Shown: positions 14,751 through 22,665, numbered from the stretch's first letter. The stretch: 35,047 bases of DNA from an uncultured Bacilli bacterium (GCA_934085875.1 CAKOHQ010000009.1:1-35047); one strand, 5' to 3'. Notes: a model not told the origin generated them from the sequence alone. Numbers and translations: made by a program.

Positions 14751-17144
14751 ATGAAAAAGATTATGTATATTATGATATTAACTTGTAGTATGATTATGTT
14801 TACTTCTTTTGTTGAAGCAAAGACTACAAATGCTAACGTAGAAGGTGTTATATTACCTTCATCTGATATTATTAATAAGAGTGAAAATGTTCCTGGTACA
14901 GTACTTCCTTTAACTGATAAAGAGTATTGTGAGAAAAATGGTGGTTATTATTATACTAATAATGGTAGTGGTAATATTTCTACTGGTTGTTATGAATTAA
15001 ATGGTCCTAATTGTAGTGCATTTGGATTTTATTGGATGAATAATAGATGTGATACTACTAAGAAAACTATTGAAGGATGGAGATTCCTTAGAGAAGGTGC
15101 ATCTGCTGATCCTAATATTACTTATCCTTGCGGTCAAAGATTTTTTGTTGATTATTGCGATGTTGATGGTGAATATTGTTATGGTAATGTAAATAGCGGA
15201 ACAGTAAAAATTTATAGAAGTAAAATTACTAATAGTCAAGATGTTGCTAAAGAAAATTGTTCTACTACTACAACTAATGAACCTGATAAAAAAGAAGAAC
15301 AAGTTGTTGATGATGAATGTAGTTTAAGTGATAATAAAAAAGTTACTGGAAAAAATGGTAGTGGTACATATAAAGTATGTTATAATGCTAATTCTACTGA
15401 TGATGAAATATTAGAAATAATTAGTAGTAAGTATAGATGTGATAAAAATAATGGTTATTATTTAGATGAAAAAAATATTGAAGAAGTAGTTCATAAATGT
15501 AATGGTAACTTTTGTAGTGCTGTTTATAATGTAAGTTGTACAAAAGGATCTAAATCTAAACCTGTTGTTACTGTGATTTCAGGTGTAGCTAAAAGCAATG
15601 GAGAAGGAATTATAACAGTAAAAGCTTCTTCTGTTGATGGGAAGATTAAAGAATATTATGTAAGCCAAACATATGAAACTCCAACTGAAAGTTCTTCATG
15701 GATTTCTACTGATAGTGATACATTTACTATAAGTGGTACAGCAGGAACATGGTTTATTTGGGTAAAAGATTCTAATGGAATTATTAGTAATCCAGTTAGT
15801 GGGTCAGTAATTGATACTGTTAATACTAATACTACTATTGGAAAATTAGAATTATATGATGAAAATGGTAATATACAATCAATGAGTAAAATTGGTGTAA
15901 ATGATGCTGATTTCGTACCTAGTAAATATGCTTTGATGAGTAATAAACTTATTGCTGATGGATTTAATCCATTTGATATGCAATATAAAATAGAAGCTAA
16001 ATCTCCAACAATTACTGTATATGCAACTTTAACTAGTTCTGATAGTAAATACGTTGAAGGTTATGAACCTAGAACTGTTAATTTAAAATTTGGTATAAAT
16101 ACTATTTTAATAAAGATACAGAATAAAGATGGTGTTATTAGAACATATACTATTTTAGTAAATAGAACTGATGATAGAAGTAGTGATAATACATTAAATG
16201 AATTAAGTGTTGATAAGGGAGAAATTAATTTCAATTCAAATATAACTGAATATAAAGTAATGATACCTAAAGATACTAATAAAGTTAATGTTAAATCTGT
16301 TATAGGAAGTAATTTAGCTAAATATGTTAGTGGTTATGAACCTGGTGAGGTTAGTATAAATAGTGAAGTTACTAATAAATTAATTAAAGTAATGAGTCAA
16401 ACAGGAAGTGTTAGAACTTATGTTATAACATTTATTAAAGAAGGAAATGATGTTATAAATAAAGAATCATTACAACTTAATAGTTTAGTAATACCTAAAG
16501 CATATTTACCTTTTGAAAGTGATATTGCTAACTATAATGTAAGTGTAGAGTATGAAAGAGATTATATAGATTTAAAATTAAGAACTAAGAATGAAAATAG
16601 TAAGTACTTTATAAGATATAAAAATGGAAATGGTGAATTAAGAAATGGTAGTGATATAGGTATACCATTGACTGTTGGTGATAACTTAGTTGAGATAATG
16701 ATTCTTGATGAAGATAATGAATATAGTATATATAGAGTTAATATTATTAGAAAGGAAATGGGACTTGATATATCTAGTGATACAACATTAAAAGAATTAA
16801 AAGTTTTAGGATATGATATTAAGTTTAATCCTAATGATAAAAATTACACTGTTAAGATAAAACAAGAGAAATCGTTAGTTATTACTGCTATTCCTAATAA
16901 TAATCGTTCTGAAGTATTTATTAGAGGTAATGATGAGTTAACTGGATTTAGTACTGTTAGAGTAAAAGTAGTTGCTGAAGATGGAAATTATGATACTTAT
17001 TCAATAGATATTAAGAAAGATGCATTTAATAAAACTATTGAAATTGCTTCAATAATTGTTGGTGGAGTAATAATTTTAGTAAGTAGTTGCATAATAGTAA
17101 TAAAGAAGAAAGCAAGAAAAAATAGAGAGTATTTTGAAGAATAA
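14751..17144 (+). CDS. Secreted membrane-anchored protein, Cys-rich with cadherin-like beta-sandwich repeats
   Basis: 797 aa. Signal peptide at residues 1-23 (MKKIMYIMILTCSMIM, cleavage near VEA-KT). A Cys-rich region follows (about 60-260, with many paired Cys such as NGPNCSAFGFYWMNNRC), then an Ig-like stretch (about 272-352). Four cadherin-like beta-sandwich units come next (about 385-475, 481-565, 574-672, 678-757), each opening L..L.(V/I). Two share the phrase YV.GYEP.(T/E)V. A transmembrane helix (about 763-786) and basic tail anchor it. It heads a run of four secreted-protein genes leading into the secretion locus, and the next gene starts 14 bases on. Predicted role is at the surface, but ligand and function are unknown. 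Confidence 0.85.
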   Translation: MKKIMYIMILTCSMIMFTSFVEAKTTNANVEGVILPSSDIINKSENVPGTVLPLTDKEYCEKNGGYYYTNNGSGNISTGCYELNGPNCSAFGFYWMNNRCDTTKKTIEGWRFLREGASADPNITYPCGQRFFVDYCDVDGEYCYGNVNSGTVKIYRSKITNSQDVAKENCSTTTTNEPDKKEEQVVDDECSLSDNKKVTGKNGSGTYKVCYNANSTDDEILEIISSKYRCDKNNGYYLDEKNIEEVVHKCNGNFCSAVYNVSCTKGSKSKPVVTVISGVAKSNGEGIITVKASSVDGKIKEYYVSQTYETPTESSSWISTDSDTFTISGTAGTWFIWVKDSNGIISNPVSGSVIDTVNTNTTIGKLELYDENGNIQSMSKIGVNDADFVPSKYALMSNKLIADGFNPFDMQYKIEAKSPTITVYATLTSSDSKYVEGYEPRTVNLKFGINTILIKIQNKDGVIRTYTILVNRTDDRSSDNTLNELSVDKGEINFNSNITEYKVMIPKDTNKVNVKSVIGSNLAKYVSGYEPGEVSINSEVTNKLIKVMSQTGSVRTYVITFIKEGNDVINKESLQLNSLVIPKAYLPFESDIANYNVSVEYERDYIDLKLRTKNENSKYFIRYKNGNGELRNGSDIGIPLTVGDNLVEIMILDEDNEYSIYRVNIIRKEMGLDISSDTTLKELKVLGYDIKFNPNDKNYTVKIKQEKSLVITAIPNNNRSEVFIRGNDELTGFSTVRVKVVAEDGNYDTYSIDIKKDAFNKTIEIASIIVGGVIILVSSCIIVIKKKARKNREYFEE

Positions 17145-17158
17145 GAAAGAGGTAGTTT

Positions 17159-17857
17159 ATGAAAAAGAAATTAATAATAATCGTAATAAGTTTTTTGTGC
17201 TTAAATATTAATGTTTTTGCTGCTACTGATAGTATTAGTGGAACAACTAGTATAACAGAGTCTCAAAGAGACGCAAGTAGTGAAAATAAATCTAAGTGGA
17301 ATGAACTTGAAAGTAATTATAAAAAGGGTATTATAACTGAAAATATTACTGGTACTAAATATGTATTGTTATATGGTAAGTCTGTTTGTAATGGAAGTAG
17401 TTGTACAAATACATATGCTAATTCTAGTAGTTATACGTTTAAAGATGTTTTGTCAAGAAGTATTAAATGTTCTAACGGAGAGAAAAATATTAACTATCAA
17501 TATATTGGTGGTGGAAAAATTACTACAAGTTCTGAAAATACAACTGCATATTGGACTGAAGAATATAAAGTTGAATGTACTTCTACTGAAATTGGAGAAA
17601 CAGTTATCAAATTAAATAATAATACTAATTCTAGTAATTCAAATAGTTCTAGTAGTAGTGATGATAATAGTTCTAACAATAGTACTACAACAGATAATAC
17701 TACACAAACAAATAATAGTAATTATAATTCTTCTAGTACTGTTAATAATGAAAAAACTGGAATTAATACTTACTTTATAGTTTTAGCTTTAGTAGCAGTT
17801 ATATCATATATATTTATGTTGTGTGTTAAAAAATATAATTTATTTAAAAACATTTGA
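17159..17857 (+). CDS. Secreted Ser/Asn-rich protein with C-terminal anchor
   Basis: 232 aa; AGAGG lies ahead of the ATG. Signal peptide at residues 1-21 (cleavage near VFA-AT), an ~120-residue exported domain with four Cys, and a low-complexity Asn/Ser/Thr linker (about 158-200). The end is NEKTGINTYFIV, then a hydrophobic helix and basic tail. The TG ahead of the helix resembles a degenerate sortase sorting signal, but the canonical Pro is absent, so a simple membrane anchor is equally likely. The stop is TGA, one of only two in the window. It is probably co-transcribed with 14751. No family recognised. Confidence 0.75.
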   Translation: MKKKLIIIVISFLCLNINVFAATDSISGTTSITESQRDASSENKSKWNELESNYKKGIITENITGTKYVLLYGKSVCNGSSCTNTYANSSSYTFKDVLSRSIKCSNGEKNINYQYIGGGKITTSSENTTAYWTEEYKVECTSTEIGETVIKLNNNTNSSNSNSSSSSDDNSSNNSTTTDNTTQTNNSNYNSSSTVNNEKTGINTYFIVLALVAVISYIFMLCVKKYNLFKNI

Positions 17858-17904
17858 TTTTATAATAAAAATAGTTTATTATATTATTAGATGATATGAT
17901 TAAT

Positions 17905-17937
17905 AAAAGAAGATAATCATTGATTTTCTTCTTTTTT
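17905..17937 (+). terminator. Terminator directly ahead of the next gene's ribosome binding site
   Basis: A 14-bp stem with one mismatch (17905-17918 with 17922-17935; arms AAAAGAAGATAATC/GATTTTCTTCTTTT), a 3-base loop and T6. AAAGGAGTG, the ribosome binding site of the 17952 gene, starts at once downstream. Confidence 0.75.
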
Positions 17938-17951
17938 AAAGGAGTGTAAAA

Positions 17952-19085
17952 ATGAAAAAGTTTTTAGTTGGTGTGATTTTTAGTTTATTTTTTCCAATGG
18001 TGGTATTTGCAATAAATGCTAATAGTCCTGTTTATAGTGGTGATAGATTAAATATTTGTACTGGAAGTACTTATCAAAGTAGAAATATTTCAATCAATGA
18101 TTCTGTTTATTTTGGACATTGTATGGAATATTCTTGTAGTACAAAGAAAACTAGTTATCAAAATACTAATAAAGTAACTTGTAATAATGGAAATACTAAT
18201 CCTTATGTAAATATTGTAAATAGTGGATGTAATAATATGTCTTGTAGTAGAGGTGAAGTAGATAGAGGTACAGTAAAATGGTGTTCTATTATAATGTATT
18301 ATGATTGTAATAGGAAGAGTAATGGAGAAAGTTTTACAACAACGACAACAACAACTACTACTAAAAAAACTACTAGAAAAATAACAACTAATAAGGTAAC
18401 ACTTCCTACTGTAACTACAAAAGAAACTACAGTAACAAAGGTTGTAGATACTAAATTAGCTTCTTTAGAATTTTCAGACGGTTCAATAGAATTTAATTCA
18501 CAATTATTTGAATATACAATGGAAGTTCCTGAATCTGTAAATAATGTTGATGTTAAAGCAGTTGCTTTTGATTCATCTAATACTGTTGAGATTACAGGTA
18601 ATACTAATGTAGTTAATGGAAGTGTAATAAGTATTAAAGTAATTTCTGATACAGGAAATAGTAGTGAATATAAGATTACTATTGTAAAGAAAGAAGATAA
18701 TAAATTATCTAGTAATTCAAGATTAAAATATTTAAGTATTAATGGATATGATATAGATTTTCATTCAACTAAATTAGATTATACTGTTGTTATAGAACCT
18801 AATGTTGATAAATTAGATATTAGTTTTCAAACTGATGATGAGAAAGCAGTGGGTATAATATCTGGTAATGAAAACTTAAAAAATGGAAGTAAGATAGGTA
18901 TAAATGTTGTTGCAGAAGATGATACAGAAACATATTATGTAATTAATATTGTTGTTAAGAAGAAATCTAATTTAATTAAAATATTATTTATTATAGTTTT
19001 AATATTATCATTATTAGCAGGTGGTTATTATATATTTAAGAAAATAATGTCTAAGAAGTCAGGGGATAAATATGAATATGAATAA
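17952..19085 (+). CDS. Secreted membrane-anchored protein with Thr tract and two cadherin-like repeats
   Basis: 377 aa; AAAGGAGTG gives a strong ribosome binding site. Signal peptide at 1-20 (cleavage near VFA-IN), then a Cys-rich N-terminal domain (about 28-120, ten or so Cys). A Thr/Lys linker with eight Thr in a row starts near residue 129. Two cadherin-like beta-sandwich units (about 169-245 and 256-335) follow, then a transmembrane helix (about 340-362) and a charged tail. The second unit (LKYLSINGYDIDF) is close in sequence to the second unit of the 1697 protein (LKSLVVGGYNIDF), so the two genes look like paralogues. It overlaps the next gene by 14 bases, linking it to the VirB2-like protein. 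Confidence 0.85.
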   Translation: MKKFLVGVIFSLFFPMVVFAINANSPVYSGDRLNICTGSTYQSRNISINDSVYFGHCMEYSCSTKKTSYQNTNKVTCNNGNTNPYVNIVNSGCNNMSCSRGEVDRGTVKWCSIIMYYDCNRKSNGESFTTTTTTTTTKKTTRKITTNKVTLPTVTTKETTVTKVVDTKLASLEFSDGSIEFNSQLFEYTMEVPESVNNVDVKAVAFDSSNTVEITGNTNVVNGSVISIKVISDTGNSSEYKITIVKKEDNKLSSNSRLKYLSINGYDIDFHSTKLDYTVVIEPNVDKLDISFQTDDEKAVGIISGNENLKNGSKIGINVVAEDDTETYYVINIVVKKKSNLIKILFIIVLILSLLAGGYYIFKKIMSKKSGDKYEYE

Positions 19086-20256
19086 AAAAATAATGTTGAT
19101 AATAATTACTTTCTTTTCTTTTTGTATATTTAGTTTAGATGTGTTTGCAGATAATTCATGTAAATCAATTAATGATGCTGCTACATGTAAGAAAAATAAA
19201 AATTGTGAATGGAAACCAGTTAATGTATTAAGTGAGAAGAATTTTTGTTATTATAGTGGAAAGGGAAGTCCGACTTCTTCTGAACAGTCGGATTGTAATG
19301 CAGCTGGTTATAGTAAAAATGCTTGTTTAAAGTATAAACATTGTAGTTTTACAGAGAGTTGTAAATTAAAAAAAAGTAATTCAAATAGTTCGGATAATTC
19401 GAATAGTTCTAGTAGTTCAGATAATTCAGGTAATTCAAATAGTTCTAGTGGTTCAGATAATTCAGACAATTCAAATAATTCAAATAGTTCAGATAATTCA
19501 AACAATTCAGATAATTCGAATAGTTCAGGTAACTTAAGTGGTACCAATAGTACAATTCAGGAATGGAAAGAAAAAGAATGTAGTGATATTACAGACTCTA
19601 AAACTTGTAGTGATAGACAAGATTGTGTTTATACTGGAGGAACTTGTCAAGATGCTTTTGTTGCTTCTAATCCATGTGAGGAAGATAGTGTAAAAAGAAC
19701 TTTAAAATTTTTTGGCTTTTTGCTTTTGATTGCTAAATATATGGTTCCATTAATTATAATTGGTTTTGCTAGTTTTGATTTATATAAAGCTGTTGTTGAT
19801 AAAGATGAAAAATCTTTAAATAAACAATTAAGAATGATTATAATTAGAATTGTATCTGGAATTGTAGTATTTTTACTTCCTAATATTGTTTATGCTATTA
19901 TGGGATTGAGTGATAAAACTGATATAAAGGATAATCAAGATTATTCAATGTGTGCTAAGTGCTTATTAAAAACGAGTGAGTGTGAAATTAGTAGTGAATC
20001 AGACAATGAGCGTACTTGTTCAAGTAATTTAACTCAATCTGAGTGTGAAAATAGAGATTATATTTGGGATGGACAATGTTGTAGAATTCCAACGTGTTCG
20101 ACTCTTATGCTTCCAGATGAGTGTAGAAGAAGAGGTTATAATTATGATACCGATAATAAATGTTGTAAGATGCCTTCTATTGATGGCTCTACAAGTTCGA
20201 GTACTCATATTAGTTCTAGTGGAAGAGTTCATGGAGGAATAGGGGGTTCATACTAA
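19072..20256 (+). CDS. Secreted Cys-rich, Ser/Asn-repeat protein with VirB2/TrbC-like two-helix segment
   Basis: 394 aa; AGGGGAT precedes the ATG inside the end of the 17952 gene. Signal peptide at 1-26. Small Cys motifs of the form C-x(6)-C-x(5)-C-x-W/F/Y occur at about 30-45, 78-98 and 164-190. A Ser/Asn/Asp repeat (about 104-157) separates them. Then comes a two-helix segment (about 213-282: AKYMVPLIIIGFASFDLYKAV ... IVVFLLPNIVYAIM, written in parts) closely like the proteins at 22270 and 22716. A second Cys-rich tail (about 297-372) ends in Ser/Gly. The two-helix segment with a short basic loop is the VirB2/TrbC pilin pattern. Here it is embedded in a much larger exported protein, perhaps a tip or minor subunit. 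Confidence 0.75.
   Translation: MNMNKKIMLIIITFFSFCIFSLDVFADNSCKSINDAATCKKNKNCEWKPVNVLSEKNFCYYSGKGSPTSSEQSDCNAAGYSKNACLKYKHCSFTESCKLKKSNSNSSDNSNSSSSSDNSGNSNSSSGSDNSDNSNNSNSSDNSNNSDNSNSSGNLSGTNSTIQEWKEKECSDITDSKTCSDRQDCVYTGGTCQDAFVASNPCEEDSVKRTLKFFGFLLLIAKYMVPLIIIGFASFDLYKAVVDKDEKSLNKQLRMIIIRIVSGIVVFLLPNIVYAIMGLSDKTDIKDNQDYSMCAKCLLKTSECEISSESDNERTCSSNLTQSECENRDYIWDGQCCRIPTCSTLMLPDECRRRGYNYDTDNKCCKMPSIDGSTSSSTHISSSGRVHGGIGGSY
19381..19530 (+). repeat. Degenerate minisatellite encoding Ser/Asn/Asp linker
   Basis: Imperfect tandem units built from TCAAATAGT, TCAGATAAT and AATTCA encode about 50 residues of Ser, Asn and Asp with a few Gly. Units keep the frame, so copy-number change would alter linker length only. 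Confidence 0.75.
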
Positions 20257-20266
20257 TAATATATAT

Positions 20267-20290
20267 AAAAGGGATATTTTTCCTTTTTTT
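20267..20290 (+). terminator. Terminator of the surface-protein operon
   Basis: AAAAGG (20267-20272) pairs with CCTTTT (20282-20287) over a 9-base loop, followed by more T. It lies 10 bases after the stop. Confidence 0.6.
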
Positions 20291-20296
20291 GTTTTG

Positions 20297-20348
20297 AAAC
20301 TTTACAAATAATAAAAAACTTTACAATTATTGCTTGAAAACTTTATAA
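20297..20348 (+). promoter_or_regulatory. Three direct repeats AAACTTTAYAA upstream of the secretion locus
   Basis: AAACTTTACAA at 20297-20307 and 20316-20326, and AAACTTTATAA at 20338-20348, starting 19 and 22 bases apart (about two helical turns). The third overlaps the -35 region of the promoter. The arrangement looks like binding sites for a regulator. The regulator is unknown. Confidence 0.5.
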
Positions 20349-20361
20349 TATTTGATATAAT
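20334..20361 (+). promoter_or_regulatory. Promoter of the pilin/TadE/TadZ-like genes
   Basis: TTGAAA (20334-20339), 16 bases, TATAAT (20356-20361), 37 bases before the start at 20398. Confidence 0.6.
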
Positions 20362-20397
20362 TTTTATAGATATAATAAGAAAGGATATGATATATAT

Positions 20398-20676
20398 ATG
20401 AAAGAAGCAAGTGGAGAATTAAGTATGACAGCAGTAGCAGTTGTTGCAATAGCAGCCGTAGGTGTGTTATTTACAACAGTAATTTGGCCTAATATTAAGA
20501 GTAGTTTAACACATAATCAAGCTTGTTCTGCTGCTTATAGTTGTTCTAGTTGTAGTGGCGGAAAATGTAGTTGTTTTTATGCTCCTGATGAAAAGGGAAA
20601 CTGTTATGCAGGGGGTACAAAGGATGGTAGTGGAAATTGTCCTATAACTTGTACTGATCCTAATACTGCAAAATAA
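20398..20676 (+). CDS. Small pilin-like membrane protein with Cys-rich tail
   Basis: 92 aa; AAAGGA precedes the ATG. There is no cleavable signal. MKEASGELSMTAVAVVAIAA begins an N-terminal hydrophobic helix (about residues 9-29) with a Glu before it, the layout of Flp/Tad and type IV pilin-like subunits. The exported part is short and has ten Cys in ~45 residues (CSAAYSCSSCSGGKCSCF...). It is the first gene after the three-repeat promoter and is followed by a TadE-like gene and a TadZ-like gene. Pilin-like identity is inferred from the N-terminus and neighbours. No prepilin peptidase site can be proven by eye. Confidence 0.65.
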   Translation: MKEASGELSMTAVAVVAIAAVGVLFTTVIWPNIKSSLTHNQACSAAYSCSSCSGGKCSCFYAPDEKGNCYAGGTKDGSGNCPITCTDPNTAK

Positions 20677-20692
20677 AGTGAGGTAATAAAAT

Positions 20693-21151
20693 ATGAGAGA
20701 GGCAATTGGTGGAACTTGGCTATTTGGGTTGGTAATAACATTTATAGTGTTCTTTGCCTCTTTTTTAGCTATTTCAGTAAATTATAGTAGAGCATTTAAT
20801 GTAAAAAATAATGTTGTAGATTTAATTAGTAAATATGAAGGGAATAACTGTAAAGCTAGAAAAAAAATTTCTTCTTATTTAAGTGATGTGGGTTATTTAG
20901 TACCTCATAAATGTGATTCAGGTTATACGGGATATGATTTAGAAGGTAATGATGTTGGAGGAAAAAAAGCATATTATTGTATATATGCTGATGAAACTGA
21001 TGATATTTTAGCAATGAAGAAAAAATTTTATAGAGTAGAAGTATTCTTTAGAATTGATTTACCAGTAATAGGTGATATTGCAACATTTAAAATAAAAGGT
21101 GAGACAGAATCAATACCATTTTATAAAGAAGATAATTTACTTAGTTGTTAG
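20693..21151 (+). CDS. TadE-like/pseudopilin-like membrane protein
   Basis: 152 aa; GTGAGGTAA lies ahead of the ATG. It opens MREAIGGTWLFGLVITF, a single N-terminal helix (about residues 9-31) with a preceding Glu, then SRAFNVKNNVVDLISKYEG and an exported beta-rich domain with six Cys. The Glu-x-Gly-helix opening and following amphipathic stretch are like TadE and other pseudopilins, which are minor subunits of Tad pili. It begins 16 bases after the pilin-like gene and ends 11 bases before the TadZ-like one. The family match is by eye, and the platform proteins TadB/TadC are not in the window. Confidence 0.6.
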   Translation: MREAIGGTWLFGLVITFIVFFASFLAISVNYSRAFNVKNNVVDLISKYEGNNCKARKKISSYLSDVGYLVPHKCDSGYTGYDLEGNDVGGKKAYYCIYADETDDILAMKKKFYRVEVFFRIDLPVIGDIATFKIKGETESIPFYKEDNLLSC

Positions 21152-21162
21152 GAGATAAATGA

Positions 21163-22206
21163 ATGAATGTTATTGTAAGTAATGAAAGAAAAAATGAATT
21201 AAATAATTTAAATATAGATATTATAAAATCTGTCGAAGGTGTTTTTTCTGTTGAAGAAATAATAGGAATGTTTACTAATTTTTTCTTTAATAAAATGTTT
21301 TTAGATATTACTAGTATAAAAGATTATACTGATTATAGTAATTTAAAGAAATTATTTCAAAGTATAGATCCTAATAAGATAATAGTATATTTAAATGATA
21401 TAACTAATAATAAAGAATATATTAGTGATTTAATAACTTTAGGAGTTTATAATTTTACTAATAATTATGAAGAATTATTAGTATTATTTAATAATCCTAA
21501 ATCTTTTAATGATGTAAGTAATTTACAAATTAATAAAAGTAGTTATGACATAAATAAAGAAATAGATGAAGAATTAGGTGTTAATCAAAAAAAAGAATTT
21601 ACATTTGAAGATTTTACTTTACCAGGTGAATATGATGGTAATAAGAAAATAATTGGTGTAGTTAATTTAACTAGTCATGCAGGTGCTACTACATTAGTAG
21701 TACAAATGATAAAACAATTAAATATTAAATATAAAGCTATTGGTATAGAAATGAACAAACAAGATTTTATATTTTTTAATACATTTAATTTATATTCTTG
21801 TACTGGAAAAGATGATGTGTTAAAAAAAATTAAAGAACATCAAGATGTAGATGCTGTTATTGTTGATTTAAATCAATATGATTATAAAGAATTTTGTACA
21901 GATGTTATATATTTAATGGAACCTGGTGTAATAAAAGTTACTAAATTAATTAAGAAAAATAATAGAATATTTGAAGAATTAAGTGGTTCGAAAATAGTTT
22001 TAAATAGAACTAATATGGACATAGATAATGTACATGAATTTGAAGTTGAAACTAATTGTAAAATATTTAGTGTTGTATCTAATTTTAGAGATAATTTAGA
22101 TAGAGTTATAAGTGTTGATAAATTATTAGTTAAATTGGGGTATACTAAATTAAATGATAATATTGATAAAAAGGAAAAAAAAGGGTTTTTTAGTAAATTC
22201 CATTAA
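21163..22206 (+). CDS. CpaE/TadZ-like protein with degenerate P-loop
   Basis: 347 aa from the ATG at 21163; TAGGAG is ~8 bases upstream, and an ATG at 21159 in another frame stops after seven codons. The N-terminal ~110 residues look like a receiver-type fold (KIIVYLND, LITLGVYNFTNN). The second half is a ParA/MinD-like domain with GVVNLTSHAGATTL near residue 165 in the Walker A position. The Lys of GKTT is replaced by Ala (GATT). CpaE/TadZ proteins often have an atypical Walker A and position the Tad machine at the cell pole. VDAVIVDLN near residue 226 is the Walker B-like strand. The next gene has its own promoter. Confidence 0.65.
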   Translation: MNVIVSNERKNELNNLNIDIIKSVEGVFSVEEIIGMFTNFFFNKMFLDITSIKDYTDYSNLKKLFQSIDPNKIIVYLNDITNNKEYISDLITLGVYNFTNNYEELLVLFNNPKSFNDVSNLQINKSSYDINKEIDEELGVNQKKEFTFEDFTLPGEYDGNKKIIGVVNLTSHAGATTLVVQMIKQLNIKYKAIGIEMNKQDFIFFNTFNLYSCTGKDDVLKKIKEHQDVDAVIVDLNQYDYKEFCTDVIYLMEPGVIKVTKLIKKNNRIFEELSGSKIVLNRTNMDIDNVHEFEVETNCKIFSVVSNFRDNLDRVISVDKLLVKLGYTKLNDNIDKKEKKGFFSKFH

Positions 22207-22211
22207 TTATG

Positions 22212-22241
22212 TTGACATAATGTGTTTAAATATTATAAAAT
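22212..22241 (+). promoter_or_regulatory. Promoter of the 22270 VirB2-like gene
   Basis: TTGACA (22212-22217), then TATAAA at 22234 (16-base spacer) or TAAAAT at 22236-22241 (18-base spacer). The perfect -35 box and a terminator right after the gene suggest a strongly expressed single-gene unit, as expected for a major subunit. Confidence 0.65.
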
Positions 22242-22269
22242 AGTTATGTAAAGAAAGAAGAGGTATATT

Positions 22270-22623
22270 ATGAGTATATTAAGTTTAGGGGCTTTTAATG
22301 CTGGTGAATTTTGTGAAAATATGAAAGATTTATTAAGAGTTATTGGTTGGGTTTTAGTAATTTTTAAATTTGCTGTTCCACTATTGATAATAGCTTTAGG
22401 TGCTTTTGATTTTGGTAAAGCCGTAGTAGCAGAAAAAGAAGATGAAATAAAGAAACAAACTAAGAGACTAATATATAGAGTAGTTGCTGGTATATTAATA
22501 TTCTTATTACCAAATATAATTTTATTTATTTTCAAAGTTGCTGTACCAGATTATGCTAATGATAAATCACAATTCCAAACATGTGAAAATTGTATTTTAT
22601 CACCTGGTAGAGAATGTCAATAA
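22270..22623 (+). CDS. VirB2/TrbC-like two-helix pilin candidate
   Basis: 117 aa, AAGAAGAGG ribosome binding site, no obvious cleavable signal. Two hydrophobic helices (about residues 22-43 and 66-89) are joined by a basic-acidic loop (KAVVAEKEDEIKKQTKRL). The core phrase VPLLIIALGAFDFGKAV ... LIFLLPNI is shared with the proteins at 19072 and 22716. A Cys before the first helix and CENCILSPGREC at the end could form disulfides. This is the two-helix, short-loop pattern of VirB2/TrbC pilins. Own promoter and terminator fit a major subunit. Identity rests on pattern and neighbours (VirB6, VirB4, VirD4). Confidence 0.7.
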   Translation: MSILSLGAFNAGEFCENMKDLLRVIGWVLVIFKFAVPLLIIALGAFDFGKAVVAEKEDEIKKQTKRLIYRVVAGILIFLLPNIILFIFKVAVPDYANDKSQFQTCENCILSPGRECQ

Positions 22624-22638
22624 AATATAATTAAAACT

Positions 22639-22665
22639 AAAAAACAACTTTACTGTTGTTTTTTT
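22639..22665 (+). terminator. Terminator of the 22270 gene
   Basis: A 10-bp perfect stem (22639-22648 with 22655-22664; AAAAAACAAC/GTTGTTTTTT) with a 6-base loop, ending in T7. Confidence 0.8.

Noticed and set aside
17855..17857. TGA read as Trp (Mycoplasma code)
   Set aside because: All Trp in conserved genes are TGG, no conserved frame contains an internal TGA, and both TGA codons sit at sensible gene ends.
17737..17857. Classical LPXTG sortase signal in the 17159 protein
   Set aside because: Only NEKTG precedes the helix, with no Leu-Pro; recorded as a possible degenerate signal only.
18337..18420. CRISPR-like or mobile-element repeats
   Set aside because: The repeats are simple in-frame Thr/Lys codon runs; no spacer structure, transposase or terminal inverted repeats are seen anywhere in the window.
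22233..22535. 100-codon minus-strand open frame over the VirB2-like gene
   Set aside because: The plus-strand protein has two paralogues, a promoter and a terminator.
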